DNA of 64,000 nt from Pseudomonas viridiflava (GCF_900582195.1 NZ_UTHA01000259.1:1-64000), one strand, 5' to 3'; shown: positions 50,610 to 60,637, counted from the first letter of the stretch. Notes: generated by a model from the letters alone, not told the origin. Made by a program: numbers and translations.

Positions 50610-53180
50610 TCAGGCCGGCTGAGCCTGCAGGCTCACCGGTCGCAACGGCAACAACGGCGCATGCGGATCAGCTTTCACCGAAGCCCGCCAGGCATCCAGC
50701 CACTCAACGTGACCTTCCGCCCAAACCTGCTCATGCAAACGCGCCAGGGCAACCGGGTCGCTCAGCAGTTGCAGGCGATCATGGTTGTTCAGCCCGGCCG
50801 GGCCAACCTTGATCGCGTGACGCACACGCTCCTGACGCAGCCACTCGATCGGCTCGGCCTGACCGTGACGCGAAGTCGCCAGCGAGCACGCCAGAGCGTT
50901 CTGCTGTGGATCGACCACCGCGCGGACAAAGCCGTCGTTGAGGGCGTGGTAACGGTTTTCGTGGGTGTACTGATCGGTCGCCAGCAGCGCCTGTGGCGGA
51001 CTGTATTCCTCAGGGATGAGGAACAGGCTCTCGTCACGGGACTTCAGGCCCAGACCAACGCGGCTGGAAATCACCGACACCGGGATCGACAACATCAGCG
51101 AACCGACGATCGGCACCAGCCACCAGAGGAAGCTCGGGTTCAGCCAGATCACCAGCAGCGCCCAGCAGAAACCCAGCAGGGTCTGCGGGCCGTGGCGTTT
51201 GACCGCTTCGCTCCAAGGCGTCGAGTCGTCGTCACGCTGCGGCGAGTTCCAGGTCGCCGCCCAGCCAAGGAACGCGGCCAGCACGAAACGGGTGTGGAAA
51301 ATCATCCGTACCGGCGCCAGCAGCATGGAGAACAACATCTCCAGCAGCATCGACAGGGTCACCTTGAACTTGCCGCCGAACTCTTTCGCGCCTTTGGCCC
51401 AGATCAGGATGATGCTCAACAGTTTCGGCAGGAACAGCAGCACGATGGTCGTCGAGAACAGCGCGATCGCCTTGTCCGGGTGCCATTGCGGCCACAGCGG
51501 ATAGAGCTGACGCGGTTCAAGGAAGTACTGCGGCTCCATCAGCGTGTTCACCGCCAGCAGCGCGGTCGACAACACCAGAAAGAAGAACCACAACGGTGCC
51601 GACAGGTACGACATCACGCCGGTGAGGAACACCGCACGGTGCACCGGGTGCATGCCTTTGACCAGGAACAGGCGGAAGTTCATCAGGTTACCGTGGCACC
51701 AGCGACGGTCACGCTTGAGTTCGTCGAGCAGGTTCGGCGGCAGTTCTTCGTAGCTGCCCGGCAGGTCATAGGCAATCCACACGCCCCAACCAGCACGGCG
51801 CATCAGCGCGGCTTCAACGAAGTCGTGAGACAGGATCGCACCGGAGAACGCACCTTTACCCGGCAACGGCGCCAGGGCGCAGTGGTCGATAAACGGCTTC
51901 ATACGGATGATCGCGTTGTGACCCCAGTAGTGGGATTCACCCAGCTGCCAGAAGTGCAGACCGGCGGTAAACAGCGGGCCGTATACGCGGGTCGCAAACT
52001 GCTGCATGCGCGCATACAGGGTGTCCATGCCCGACGCACGCGGCGCGGTCTGGATGATCCCGGCGTCCGGCGTGGCTTCCATCAAGCGCACCAGACTGGT
52101 CAGGCACTCACCGCTCATCACCGAGTCGGCGTCGAGCACGACCATGTACTTGTAGTCACCACCCCAGCGACGGCAGAAGTCGTCGAGGTTGCCGCTCTTG
52201 CGCTTCACACGACGGCGACGGCGACGGTAGAAGATCTTGCCGAAGCCTTTGGCTTCGCGGCAGACATCCAGCCAGGCCTGTTGCTCGGCGACGCAGATAT
52301 CGGTGTCGTTACTGTCGCTGAGGACGAAGAAGTCGAAGCGATCCAGATCACCAGTGGCGGCGACCGATTCGAACGTTGCACGCAGACCGGCGAACACGCG
52401 CGGCACGTCTTCGTTGCAGATCGGCATCACCAGCGCGGTACGCGCGTCTTTGGCAATCGGCTCGTTGCCGGCACTTTTGCCGGAGATGCGGTATTTATCG
52501 TGACCGGTGAGCAACTCGAGGAAGCCCATCAGCGCGGTCCAGAAACCGGCCGACACCCAGCAAAACAGAATCCCGAACAGAATCAGGATGCTGGTTTGCA
52601 GCGCATACGGCAGCACTTGCGTAGCGGTTTGCAGCAGCGGCTGGTGCAGGACTTCTTCCAGATCGACGAACGACCAGCCCTGGTACGGCATGATGCCTTT
52701 CATGTACCAGCCGGCAACGATGGTCTGGCCAAGCATCAGCAGCAACAGAATGTAGCGACGGATCGAACCGACGGTGCGCCAGCGCGCGGCCGGCAGGACG
52801 TTTTCGTCCTTCGGCGGCTGCGGCGGGTTGGTGCGGCCGGTCATACGGCGCCAGCCACGCACCAGAATGTTGGTGCGCCACGGCTCCGGCACGACCTTGG
52901 TCCGACGGATCGGCGGCGTGGCCTTCATGCTGACGCGACCGCTGGCGTCGAGCACCAGCATCTCCGCGTCTTCAAGTTCTTCGGCGGTGCTCAGGGTCAG
53001 GCGCTTGCCCACCGAAGCCTGGGCGGCTTCGGCAGGGGCGTCGAACGTCGAGGACGACAGGCGTTCATGCAACTCGCTGAACGACTGGCAGCCCGCGAGT
53101 TCCGCGCGCTGCTCGTCGGTCATCGGCAGATGCGCCAGATACTCGGACAGAGTCTCTGGCTGTACTTGAGAGTTACTCAT
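50610..53180 (-). CDS. opgH: Glucans biosynthesis glucosyltransferase H
   Basis: 856 residues. An inner-membrane family 2 glycosyltransferase that polymerises the beta-glucan backbone of osmoregulated periplasmic glucans. Two helices lie near 140-230, then the cytoplasmic catalytic domain (MVVLDADSVMSGE with the DxD motif; KRDRRWCHGNLMN with the QxxRW-like motif), then several C-terminal helices. Its start overlaps the opgG stop by 8 bases. Confidence 0.97.
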   Translation of the reverse strand: MSNSQVQPETLSEYLAHLPMTDEQRAELAGCQSFSELHERLSSSTFDAPAEAAQASVGKRLTLSTAEELEDAEMLVLDASGRVSMKATPPIRRTKVVPEPWRTNILVRGWRRMTGRTNPPQPPKDENVLPAARWRTVGSIRRYILLLLMLGQTIVAGWYMKGIMPYQGWSFVDLEEVLHQPLLQTATQVLPYALQTSILILFGILFCWVSAGFWTALMGFLELLTGHDKYRISGKSAGNEPIAKDARTALVMPICNEDVPRVFAGLRATFESVAATGDLDRFDFFVLSDSNDTDICVAEQQAWLDVCREAKGFGKIFYRRRRRRVKRKSGNLDDFCRRWGGDYKYMVVLDADSVMSGECLTSLVRLMEATPDAGIIQTAPRASGMDTLYARMQQFATRVYGPLFTAGLHFWQLGESHYWGHNAIIRMKPFIDHCALAPLPGKGAFSGAILSHDFVEAALMRRAGWGVWIAYDLPGSYEELPPNLLDELKRDRRWCHGNLMNFRLFLVKGMHPVHRAVFLTGVMSYLSAPLWFFFLVLSTALLAVNTLMEPQYFLEPRQLYPLWPQWHPDKAIALFSTTIVLLFLPKLLSIILIWAKGAKEFGGKFKVTLSMLLEMLFSMLLAPVRMIFHTRFVLAAFLGWAATWNSPQRDDDSTPWSEAVKRHGPQTLLGFCWALLVIWLNPSFLWWLVPIVGSLMLSIPVSVISSRVGLGLKSRDESLFLIPEEYSPPQALLATDQYTHENRYHALNDGFVRAVVDPQQNALACSLATSRHGQAEPIEWLRQERVRHAIKVGPAGLNNHDRLQLLSDPVALARLHEQVWAEGHVEWLDAWRASVKADPHAPLLPLRPVSLQAQPA

Positions 53181-54987
53181 CGGCAGGCAACTGATAGCTC
53201 CAGGTCTCGGTCAGGACTTCTTCAGTCGGTGCCGATTCCGGTGTGGCTGGGGCCGCGTCCGCAGCCGCTGGCTGCTTGGCGTCTTTGTTGGCCTTGTCCT
53301 TGGCATCTGCAGCTGGCTTGGCGTCGGCCTGTTTGGCCTCGGCGGCCTTGGCTTCCTTGTCGAGTTTCTCTTGTTGCTTGGCGGCAACCTTGTCGGCCTT
53401 GGCGACGGACGAGTTGGACGCCGGCACCGAAGACTTGGCCAGATCGGCCGTGATGATCGGCTGCACAAGCGCGGCACGCATCTCGGTCGACTTGCTCGCG
53501 TCCTTGATCTTCATCCGCAGAGTCAAGCGCCAGCCCTTGGTTTCCGGGTTGTAGCGCACGCTGTTTTCAACCAGCTCGGCGTTGTCACCAACACTGACCT
53601 GACTGCGCACGTCGGCATCCGGGGTCAGCGCGGCCAGCGATGGACCTTCGAAGTCGACCAGATAGGCAACGCTGCCGTCCGGCTGACGGATCAGGTTCGA
53701 TTGCTTGACGTCACCGGTCGAACGCAGAGTCTGCGAAACCCAGGCGCTGTCCGGCGCATGAATCGCCGCTTCGTCCATGGTCCAGTGCATGCGGTAAGCG
53801 AATTCCAGTGGCTGACCCGGCTCCGGCATTTTTTCCGGGCTCCAGAACGCAACGATGTTGTCGTTGGTTTCGTCGGCGGTCGGAATTTCTACCAGATCAA
53901 CGGTGCCCTTGCCCCACTCGCCCTTCGGCTCGATCCAGGCGCTTGGGCGCTTGTCGTAGCGATCATCGAGGTCTTCGTAGTGGCTGAAGTCACGGCCACG
54001 CTGAAGCAGGCCGAAACCACGCGGGTTCTCGATGCTGAAGTTGCTCACGGCCAGGTGTTTCGGGTTGTTCAGTGGGCGCCAGATCCACTCGCCGTTACCG
54101 GCATGGATCGACAGACCGCTGGAGTCGTGCAGTTCACGACGGTAGTTGAGGACTTTCGACGGCTGGTTGGCGCCGAACAGGAACATGCTGGTCAGTGGCG
54201 CGATGCCCAGTTTGCCGACCTTGTCACGCAGGAACATCTGCGCTTTGACGTCGACAATGGTGTCGCTGCCCGGACGCAGGATCAGACGGTAGGCACCGGT
54301 AGCGCGTGGCGAATCCAGCAGCGCGAAGATCACCAGGTGCTTGTCGCCCGGCTTCGGCTGTTGAATCCAGAACTCGCGGAAACGCGGGAATTCTTCGCCC
54401 GACGGCAACGCGGTATCAATCGCCAGACCACGGGCCGAGAGGCCGTAGGTGTGGCCCTTGCCGACAACGCGGAAGTAACTCGCGCCGAGCATGGTCATGA
54501 TTTCGTCTTGCTTGTCGGCCTTGTTGATCGGGTACAGCACACGGAAACCGGCATAACCCAGTTGTTCGGTGGCTTTCGGATCGAATTTCAGGTCGCCGAA
54601 ATCGAAGCGGGTCGGATCGTATTTGATCTCTTCGACGGTGTTCGCCGTGATTTCGTTGATTTTCACCGGTGTATCGAAGTGCATACCCTGGTGATAGAAG
54701 GACAGTTTGAACGGGGTCTTCTGATCAGCCCACTCAGCCTTTTCGGTGAGGAAGCGGATTTTCTGATAGTCCGCGAACTTCATGTCGCGGAATTCGTTCG
54801 GCAGGTTGCTGCGCGGGGCTTCGAACTTCTGCCCGGCCAGTTCTTTAGCCTTCGCCGATACATCGTCAAGATTGAACGCCCAAAGCTGGCCGGCGCTGAG
54901 CAGGCACAGGAGCGCCGAACCCGCTACCAGGGCACTTCGCATGCGTTTGGCAGACATTTTTGCTGCATTACAGGGACTAACAATCAC
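53173..54987 (-). CDS. opgG: Glucans biosynthesis protein G (periplasmic)
   Basis: 604 residues from GTG at 54987, preceded by GAGGG at 7-base spacing; the frame is open to 55014. Signal peptide of about 40 residues ending AGQLWA. The MdoG domain (about 45-520) holds RFDFGDLKFDPK and RPGSDTIVDVKAQ-type segments. The last 90 residues are an Ala/Lys/Asp-rich linker ending TETWSYQLPADE, an extension not present in E. coli OpgG. It branches or modifies the glucan in the periplasm. Confidence 0.95.
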   Translation of the reverse strand: MIVSPCNAAKMSAKRMRSALVAGSALLCLLSAGQLWAFNLDDVSAKAKELAGQKFEAPRSNLPNEFRDMKFADYQKIRFLTEKAEWADQKTPFKLSFYHQGMHFDTPVKINEITANTVEEIKYDPTRFDFGDLKFDPKATEQLGYAGFRVLYPINKADKQDEIMTMLGASYFRVVGKGHTYGLSARGLAIDTALPSGEEFPRFREFWIQQPKPGDKHLVIFALLDSPRATGAYRLILRPGSDTIVDVKAQMFLRDKVGKLGIAPLTSMFLFGANQPSKVLNYRRELHDSSGLSIHAGNGEWIWRPLNNPKHLAVSNFSIENPRGFGLLQRGRDFSHYEDLDDRYDKRPSAWIEPKGEWGKGTVDLVEIPTADETNDNIVAFWSPEKMPEPGQPLEFAYRMHWTMDEAAIHAPDSAWVSQTLRSTGDVKQSNLIRQPDGSVAYLVDFEGPSLAALTPDADVRSQVSVGDNAELVENSVRYNPETKGWRLTLRMKIKDASKSTEMRAALVQPIITADLAKSSVPASNSSVAKADKVAAKQQEKLDKEAKAAEAKQADAKPAADAKDKANKDAKQPAAADAAPATPESAPTEEVLTETWSYQLPADE

Positions 54988-55261
54988 GAGCAACCCTCGC
55001 CGAAAACAGATCAAAAAACCAACGGCCAGCTATCTATATGCCAGGTTGGCGAGCATTGTTCCGACTCCGCTGGGGCAAAATGATTCCCCAATCGGCTCCG
55101 GACAAGTCTCTACCTAAGTGAAAATGGATCAGCGAACGCTGATCCCAGTGCGCGCGATTATCTAGTAGCCCGCATGACAACGCATCAGGGGTAACAAAGT
55201 ATTTATCGCGAAAACACCCTAAAAACAGTCGAAATTTCCCAAAAAGGTGTTTCAAGCGCTT
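54988..55261 (-). promoter_or_regulatory. Upstream region of opgGH
   Basis: 274 non-coding bases between the opgG start and the dtd stop. AT-rich around 55150-55250, with TAGATAAT on the minus strand near 55155-55162 as a possible -10 region, but no confident -35. The only transcription unit that can start here is opgGH. Confidence 0.4.
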
Positions 55262-55699
55262 TCAGGTCTGTAACAAAAAGGTAACCGGGCCATCGTTGAC
55301 CAAATGCACCTGCATATCGGCGCCGAATCTACCTGATGCCACAGTGCCATGCACCTGTTTCGCACTGCTTAATAGATAGTCGAACAATTCCTCGCCCAAG
55401 GCCGGAGGCGCCGCCGTCGAAAAGCTCGGGCGCAACCCGCTTTTGGTGTCGGCCGCCAGGGTGAACTGCGAGACCAGCAGCAACCCGCCACCGACATCGG
55501 CAAGGGACAAGTTCATCTTGCCCTCCGCGTCACTGAATACCCGATAGTTAAGCAGTTTATGCAGAAGTTTGTCGGCGCTGGCACGCGTATCGTCGGGTTC
55601 TACCGCCACCAGCACCAGCAAACCTTGATCGACCGCCCCGACTACCTCGCCCGCGACTTCAACCCGCGCACCGCGTACGCGCTGTAACAGGCCCTTCAT
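55262..55699 (-). CDS. dtd: D-aminoacyl-tRNA deacylase
   Basis: 145 residues from ATG at 55699 (MKGLLQRVRGARVEVAGEVVG), overlapping the pip stop by 4 bases. The family motifs SQFTLAAD and the C-terminal cross-subunit NDGPVTFLL (Gly-cisPro-type loop) are present. It hydrolyses D-amino acids from mis-charged tRNA. Confidence 0.97.
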   Translation of the reverse strand: MKGLLQRVRGARVEVAGEVVGAVDQGLLVLVAVEPDDTRASADKLLHKLLNYRVFSDAEGKMNLSLADVGGGLLLVSQFTLAADTKSGLRPSFSTAAPPALGEELFDYLLSSAKQVHGTVASGRFGADMQVHLVNDGPVTFLLQT

Positions 55700-56667
55700 G
55701 CTTCTTCGGGCGGCAAATCGAGCAGGCGCCGGGCCATGTTGCCCGCCGCACGTACCAATGCATCGGTGATGCCCGGTTCGGACGCGGCGTGACCGGCATC
55801 GCGAATGACCTGCAGTTCGCTGTTCGGCCAGGCTTGATGCAGTTCCCAGGCGTTGTCGAGCGGGCAGATCACATCGTAACGGCCGTGAATGATCACCCCC
55901 GGCAGATGGGCGATCTTGCCCATGTCGCGAATCAGCTGGTTCGGCTCCAGAAAGGCGTTGTTGGTGAAGTAGTGGCATTCGATCCGCGCAATCGACAACG
56001 CGCGCTGTGGTTCGGAGAAGCGATCGACCACCAGCGGATTCGGCCGCAGGGTTGCGGTGCGTCCTTCCCAGGTCGACCAGGCCTTGGCCGCGTGCATCTG
56101 GGCGATCTGGTCATTGCCGACAAGACGTTTGTGGAAAGCGCTGAGCAGGTCGTCGCGTTCGTCCAGCGGAATCGGCGCGATGTAATCCTGCCAGTAATCA
56201 GGGAACAGACGGCTGGCGCCGGCCTGATAGAACCACTCGATTTCCTGCGGACGGCAAAGAAAGATCCCGCGCAGGATCAGGCCGTGAACACGTTCAGGGT
56301 GCGTTTGCGCGTAGGCCAGCGCGAGGGTCGAGCCCCACGAGCCGCCGAACAACACCCATTTGTCGATGCCCAGGTGTTGGCGGATGCGCTCAAGGTCGGC
56401 GACCAGATCCCAGGTGGTGTTGTTTTCCAGGCTGGCGTGCGGCGTGGAGCGTCCGCAACCGCGTTGGTCGAAGGTGACAATGCGATACAGGTTCGGATCG
56501 AAATAGCGACGGCTCTGTGCGTCGCAACCGGCGCCGGGGCCGCCGTGGATGAACACAACCGGCAAACCCTCCGGTGAACCGCTTTCGTCGACGTACAGCG
56601 TATGGGTGTCATCGACAGCCAGATCGTGCCGGGCGTGAGGTTTGATCTGCGGGAACAAAGTCTGCAT
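55696..56667 (-). CDS. pip: Proline iminopeptidase
   Basis: 323 residues, S33 family alpha/beta hydrolase. Oxyanion region FIHGGPGAGCDA near 40-51, nucleophile in GGSWGSTLALAYA near 110, the GCGRSTPHA segment, and the His near the C-terminus in RDAGHAASEPG. It removes N-terminal proline from peptides in the cytoplasm. Start MQTLFPQIKPHARHDLAVDD is typical. Confidence 0.96.
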   Translation of the reverse strand: MQTLFPQIKPHARHDLAVDDTHTLYVDESGSPEGLPVVFIHGGPGAGCDAQSRRYFDPNLYRIVTFDQRGCGRSTPHASLENNTTWDLVADLERIRQHLGIDKWVLFGGSWGSTLALAYAQTHPERVHGLILRGIFLCRPQEIEWFYQAGASRLFPDYWQDYIAPIPLDERDDLLSAFHKRLVGNDQIAQMHAAKAWSTWEGRTATLRPNPLVVDRFSEPQRALSIARIECHYFTNNAFLEPNQLIRDMGKIAHLPGVIIHGRYDVICPLDNAWELHQAWPNSELQVIRDAGHAASEPGITDALVRAAGNMARRLLDLPPEEA

Positions 56668-56821
56668 TGCGCGCTCCGTAAGGGGTCGAGGTCATCCCTG
56701 GGGGGACTTCTATTATTCTGCCGTTGGGCATCATAAACCCGATTTACGTCAATGAGCATGCCTGTGCGCTGTAACCGCTTGTCAGCCATAGACCAAAGCT
56801 GCCTGGCCTTGCAGACAAACC

Positions 56822-56911
56822 TGTGGGAGCGAGCTTGCTCGCGAAAGCGGTGCATCATTCAACTCAGATGTTGACTGACCTTACGCCTTCGCGAGCAAGC
56901 TCGCTCCCACA
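56822..56911. repeat. REP doublet (REPIN), GTGGG-out
   Basis: Between the hutG stop and the pip start region. It ends 13 bases before hutG ends and so lies just downstream of the hut operon's last gene; no other terminator was seen there. Confidence 0.95.
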
Positions 56912-56924
56912 GGGAATTGCGTGA

Positions 56925-57728
56925 TTACTTGCCGTAGTGTTTTTGGCCCCAGGCCAGATAGCCTTGCAAAAGCTCCTTGAGCACCACCCGAGTAGGTTCG
57001 GCCAGATCGGCGCGATAGCGGAACGGTTCGAACTCTTCCATGTAGGTGCTCTGGCACAACTCCAGCTGCACGGCGTGAATGTTCTCGGCCGGGTTGCCGT
57101 AATGACGGGTGATATGGCCGCCCTTGAAGCGGCCGTTGAGCACGTGTGTGTAATTGCCGTGGCGCGCGCAGATCGCTTCCAGTTGCGCGGCCAGTTGTGG
57201 ATCGCAACTGGCGCCGTTGAAGGTACCTAGATTGAAGTCCGGCAGTTTGCCGTCGAACAGGTGCGGGATGATCGAGCGGATCGAGTGCGCATCGAACAGC
57301 AGCGCGTAACCAAACTCGGCCTTCAATCGCGCCAGCTCTTCTTGCAGGGTGCGGTGATACGGCGTCCAGATTTGTTCCAGATACATCGCGCGTTCTTCCT
57401 TCGAAGGCACGTGCCCTTCGCGGAACAACGGAATGCCATCGAACAGCGTCGCCGGGTACAGCCCGGTGGTCGCCCCGGCGTACAGCGGTTTATCGTCGGA
57501 CGGACGATTCAGATCGATGACGAATCGTGAATATTCAGCCGCCAACGTGCTCGCGCCCAATTCTTCGGCGAAGTCATACAGCTGTGGAATATGCCAGTCG
57601 GTGTCCGGCAGGCTTTTCGCGTCCGGGATTAACCCGGCTTCCACCGCAGGTGTCAGGCGCACACCAGCATGCGGCATGCTGATCAGCAGCGGCACGCGTC
57701 CCTGTTTGAAGTTCAGAACCTTATCCAC
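56925..57728 (-). CDS. hutG: N-formylglutamate deformylase (amidohydrolase)
   Basis: 267 residues from GTG at 57728, with AGGAGG 6 bases upstream; the open frame to 57872 lies over hutI. Metal-site motifs include SMPHAGVRLTP, TDWHIPQLYDFAEE and LLFDAHSIRS. It releases formate and glutamate from N-formylglutamate, the last step of the five-step histidine pathway used by pseudomonads. Last gene of the operon, 10 bp after hutI. Confidence 0.96.
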   Translation of the reverse strand: MDKVLNFKQGRVPLLISMPHAGVRLTPAVEAGLIPDAKSLPDTDWHIPQLYDFAEELGASTLAAEYSRFVIDLNRPSDDKPLYAGATTGLYPATLFDGIPLFREGHVPSKEERAMYLEQIWTPYHRTLQEELARLKAEFGYALLFDAHSIRSIIPHLFDGKLPDFNLGTFNGASCDPQLAAQLEAICARHGNYTHVLNGRFKGGHITRHYGNPAENIHAVQLELCQSTYMEEFEPFRYRADLAEPTRVVLKELLQGYLAWGQKHYGK

Positions 57729-57738
57729 AACCGCCCTC

Positions 57739-58944
57739 CTACAGATTTGATTCGACGCCGTGACGCACGACGCGCTTGTCCAGATCACCGCCGAGCCAAT
57801 AGGCAAGGTCCGCCGGACGATCGATATGCCAGGCAACGAAATCCGCGACCTTGCCGACTTCCAGCGAGCCATGGGTATCAGCCATGCCCAGCGCTTGGGC
57901 GGCGTGAATGGTTGCGCCGGCCAGGGCTTCTTCCGGGGTCATGCGGAAACAGGTGCAGGCCATGTTCAGCATCAGCCGCAATGACAGCGCCGGCGAGGTG
58001 CCGGGATTGAGGTCGCTGGCGATGGCGATTTTTACTTTGTGCTTGCGCAGGGCGTCCATCGGCGGCAACTGGGTTTCACGCAGGAAATAGAACGCGCCCG
58101 GCAGCAGCACCGCGACGGTGTCGGACTCGGCCATGGCGATGGCGTCGGCCTCGTCCATGAATTCCAGATGATCGGCGGACAACGCCTTATAGCGCGCAGC
58201 GAGGCTGGAGCCGTGCAGCGACGACAGTTGTTCGGCGTGCAGCTTCACCGGCAGACCAAGTTTTTGCGCGGCGATAAACACGCGCTCGACCTGCTCAGGG
58301 GAGAACGCCAGGTATTCGCAGAAAGCATCGACTGCATCGACCAGGCCTTCGGCAGCCAGCGCGGGCAGCATTTCGTTGCAGATCAGGTCGATGTAATCGT
58401 CGGCGCGATCTTTGTATTCCGGCGGCAACGCGTGGGCGGCCAGACAGGTGCTGCGCACGCTGATCGGCAGCTCTTGCTCCAGACGGCGGATAACGCGGAG
58501 GATTTTGCGTTCGTTGACCAGATCGAGACCGTAACCGGACTTCATTTCAACCGTGGTCACGCCGTCGCGCATCAGGCTTTTCAGACGTTTGGCGGCGCTG
58601 GCGAACAGCTCGTCTTCAGTCGCTTCGCGCGTCGCGCGCACGGTGCTGGCGATGCCGCCTCCCGCCGCTGCGATTTCCGCGTAGCTGACACCTTGCAGGC
58701 GTTTTTCAAACTCGCCGCTGCGGTTGCCGCCAAACACGGTGTGGGTGTGGCAGTCGATCAGACCGGGGGTGACCCACGCGCCTTGCAGATCATTGACCGC
58801 CGGGTATTCGCCGGACGGTAATTGATGGCGCGGGCCGATCCACTCGATGAGCGCACCGGACGTCACGATGGCCGCATCCTCGATGATCGAGTAGACGCCT
58901 TGCGCCATGGTTGCGACGTGGCAGTGTTGCCAGAGGGTTTTCAT
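57739..58944 (-). CDS. hutI: Imidazolonepropionase
   Basis: 401 residues from ATG at 58944 (MKTLWQHCHVATMAQGVYSI). Amidohydrolase fold with the metal motif IDCHTHTVFGGNRSGEFE, MKSGYGLDL, KLHAEQLS and ASDLNPGTSP. It opens the imidazolone ring to N-formimino-glutamate. A palindromic repeat separates it from hutH. Confidence 0.97.
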   Translation of the reverse strand: MKTLWQHCHVATMAQGVYSIIEDAAIVTSGALIEWIGPRHQLPSGEYPAVNDLQGAWVTPGLIDCHTHTVFGGNRSGEFEKRLQGVSYAEIAAAGGGIASTVRATREATEDELFASAAKRLKSLMRDGVTTVEMKSGYGLDLVNERKILRVIRRLEQELPISVRSTCLAAHALPPEYKDRADDYIDLICNEMLPALAAEGLVDAVDAFCEYLAFSPEQVERVFIAAQKLGLPVKLHAEQLSSLHGSSLAARYKALSADHLEFMDEADAIAMAESDTVAVLLPGAFYFLRETQLPPMDALRKHKVKIAIASDLNPGTSPALSLRLMLNMACTCFRMTPEEALAGATIHAAQALGMADTHGSLEVGKVADFVAWHIDRPADLAYWLGGDLDKRVVRHGVESNL

Positions 58945-58962
58945 CCCAAATCCTCGTCTTGT

Positions 58963-59064
58963 GATCGTTCCCACGCTCTGCGTGGGAATGCAGCCCGTGA
59001 CGCTCCGCGTCACTGGACGCGGAACGTCCCTTGAGGCATTCCCACGCGGAGCATGGGAACGATC
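58963..59064. repeat. Palindromic GATCGTTCCCACGC element
   Basis: A 102-bp palindrome with 29-bp ends (58963-58991 and 59036-59064) differing at two positions, starting GATCGTTCCCACGC and ending in its complement. Inner short inverted repeats (GACGCTCCGCGTC) add a second stem. It occupies nearly the whole gap between hutH and hutI. Similar elements are scattered in fluorescens-group genomes from general knowledge; only one copy occurs here. Confidence 0.85.
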
Positions 59065-59075
59065 AGTGTGTAGGG

Positions 59076-60608
59076 TTAAAGGCTAGGCAAAAGCTTCGCC
59101 GCAACCAGCTCAGTCAAACACCGCGAAGCCAGCAACTCAGTCGCCGCATTGATGTCCGGCGCAAAAAAGCGGTCTTTCTCATAGAACGGCACTTCCTTAC
59201 GCAGAATCGCCCGCGCCTGCTCCAGTTTCGCCGAGGTCTTCAGGCCGTTACGCAGATCCAGCCCCTGCACCGCCGCCAGCCACTCCACCGCGAGAATGCC
59301 GCGAGTATTTTCAGCCATTTCCCACAGACGCTTGCCGGCCGCAGGCGCCATGGAAACGTGGTCTTCCTGGTTCGCCGAAGTAGGCAAGCTGTCCACCGAA
59401 TGCGGATGCGACAACGCCTTGTTCTCGCTGGCCAATGCTGCTGCCGTCACTTGAGCAATCATGAACCCGGAGTTCACCCCGCCATTGGCGACGAGGAACG
59501 GCGGCAGCTGCGACATGTGCTTGTCCATCATCAACGAGATGCGGCGTTCGCTCAGCGAGCCGATTTCGGCGATGGCCAGTGCCATGTTGTCAGCAGCCAT
59601 GGCCACTGGTTCAGCGTGGAAGTTGCCGCCGGAAATCACGTCGCCTTCGGCAGCAAATACCAAGGGGTTATCGGAAACCGCGTTGGCTTCGACGACCAAC
59701 ACTTCAGCGGCCTGACGGAACTGCGTCAGACACGCGCCCATGACTTGCGGCTGGCAACGCAGCGAATACGGATCCTGGACCTTTTCGCAGTTCTGGTGCG
59801 AGTCGGAGACTTCGCTGCGCTCACCGAGCAGATCGCGGTAAGCGGCGGCCGCGTCGATCTGACCTTTCTGGCCACGAGCTGCATGGATACGCGCGTCAAA
59901 CGGCGAACGCGAACCCAATACCGCTTCAACCGTCAGACCGCCCAGCGCGAGCGCGCCGGCAAACAGGTCCTCACCTTCGAACAAACCACGCAGAGCAAAC
60001 GCGGTGGAAACCTGAGTACCGTTAAGCAGCGCCAGACCTTCTTTCGCCGCCAGCGTCAGCGGCGTCAGGCCAGCCACTTTCAGCGCTTCAGTGGCTTCCA
60101 TCCACTCGCCCTTGTAGCGCGCCTTGCCCTCCCCCAGCAGCACCAGCGACATGTGCGCCAATGGCGCGAGGTCACCCGATGCACCTACCGAACCTTTCAG
60201 TGGAATGTGCGGATAGACCTCGGCATTGATCAGCGCGATCAGCGCATCGATCACCACGCGGCGAATACCGGAGAAACCACGGCTGAGGCTGTTGACCTTG
60301 AGCACCATGATCAGCCGCACCAGCTCATCGCTGATCGGCTGGCCGACACCGGCAGCGTGGGAGAGCACCAGCGAACGCTGGAGGTTTTCCAGATCCTCGC
60401 TGGCGATGCGCGTCGAGGCCAGCAGGCCGAAACCGGTGTTGATGCCGTAAGCGGTGCGGTTCTCGGCGAGGATCTGCTCGACGCAGGCAACGCTGGCTTC
60501 GATCTGTGCCGAGGCGCTGTTGTCGAGGCTCAGCTTGACCGGGTTCTGGTAGACATCACGCAGTTGGGCCAGGCTCAGTTGGCCGGGAATCAGGTTCAGC
60601 GCAGTCAT
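59076..60608 (-). CDS. hutH: Histidine ammonia-lyase (intact, MIO-forming)
   Basis: 510 residues. It deaminates histidine to urocanate, the first hut step. Ala143-Ser144-Gly145 in KGSVGASGDLAPLAHM can cyclise to the MIO electrophile, matching P. putida HAL 142-144. Other catalytic residues are present: Tyr54 in YGINTGFG, Asn in ALLNGTQ, Arg in YSLRCQPQV, and TSANQEDHVSM. GGAG precedes the ATG at 60608. It is the canonical copy of two adjacent paralogues. Confidence 0.97.
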   Translation of the reverse strand: MTALNLIPGQLSLAQLRDVYQNPVKLSLDNSASAQIEASVACVEQILAENRTAYGINTGFGLLASTRIASEDLENLQRSLVLSHAAGVGQPISDELVRLIMVLKVNSLSRGFSGIRRVVIDALIALINAEVYPHIPLKGSVGASGDLAPLAHMSLVLLGEGKARYKGEWMEATEALKVAGLTPLTLAAKEGLALLNGTQVSTAFALRGLFEGEDLFAGALALGGLTVEAVLGSRSPFDARIHAARGQKGQIDAAAAYRDLLGERSEVSDSHQNCEKVQDPYSLRCQPQVMGACLTQFRQAAEVLVVEANAVSDNPLVFAAEGDVISGGNFHAEPVAMAADNMALAIAEIGSLSERRISLMMDKHMSQLPPFLVANGGVNSGFMIAQVTAAALASENKALSHPHSVDSLPTSANQEDHVSMAPAAGKRLWEMAENTRGILAVEWLAAVQGLDLRNGLKTSAKLEQARAILRKEVPFYEKDRFFAPDINAATELLASRCLTELVAAKLLPSL

Positions 60609-60629
60609 TAAAATGCTCCTTTTGAGAGT

Positions 60630-60637
60630 TTGTTATT
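60630..60637 (-). promoter_or_regulatory. Possible CA motif (Hfq/Crc) in the hutH leader
   Basis: AATAACAA on the minus strand fits AANAANAA, about 22 bases upstream of the intact hutH start, close to its ribosome-binding site. One such 8-mer can occur by chance. Confidence 0.3.

Noticed and set aside
50661..53453. A 930-codon frame antisense to opgH
   Set aside because: Arg/Gln/His-rich complement of a well-supported glucosyltransferase; no domain or start signal.
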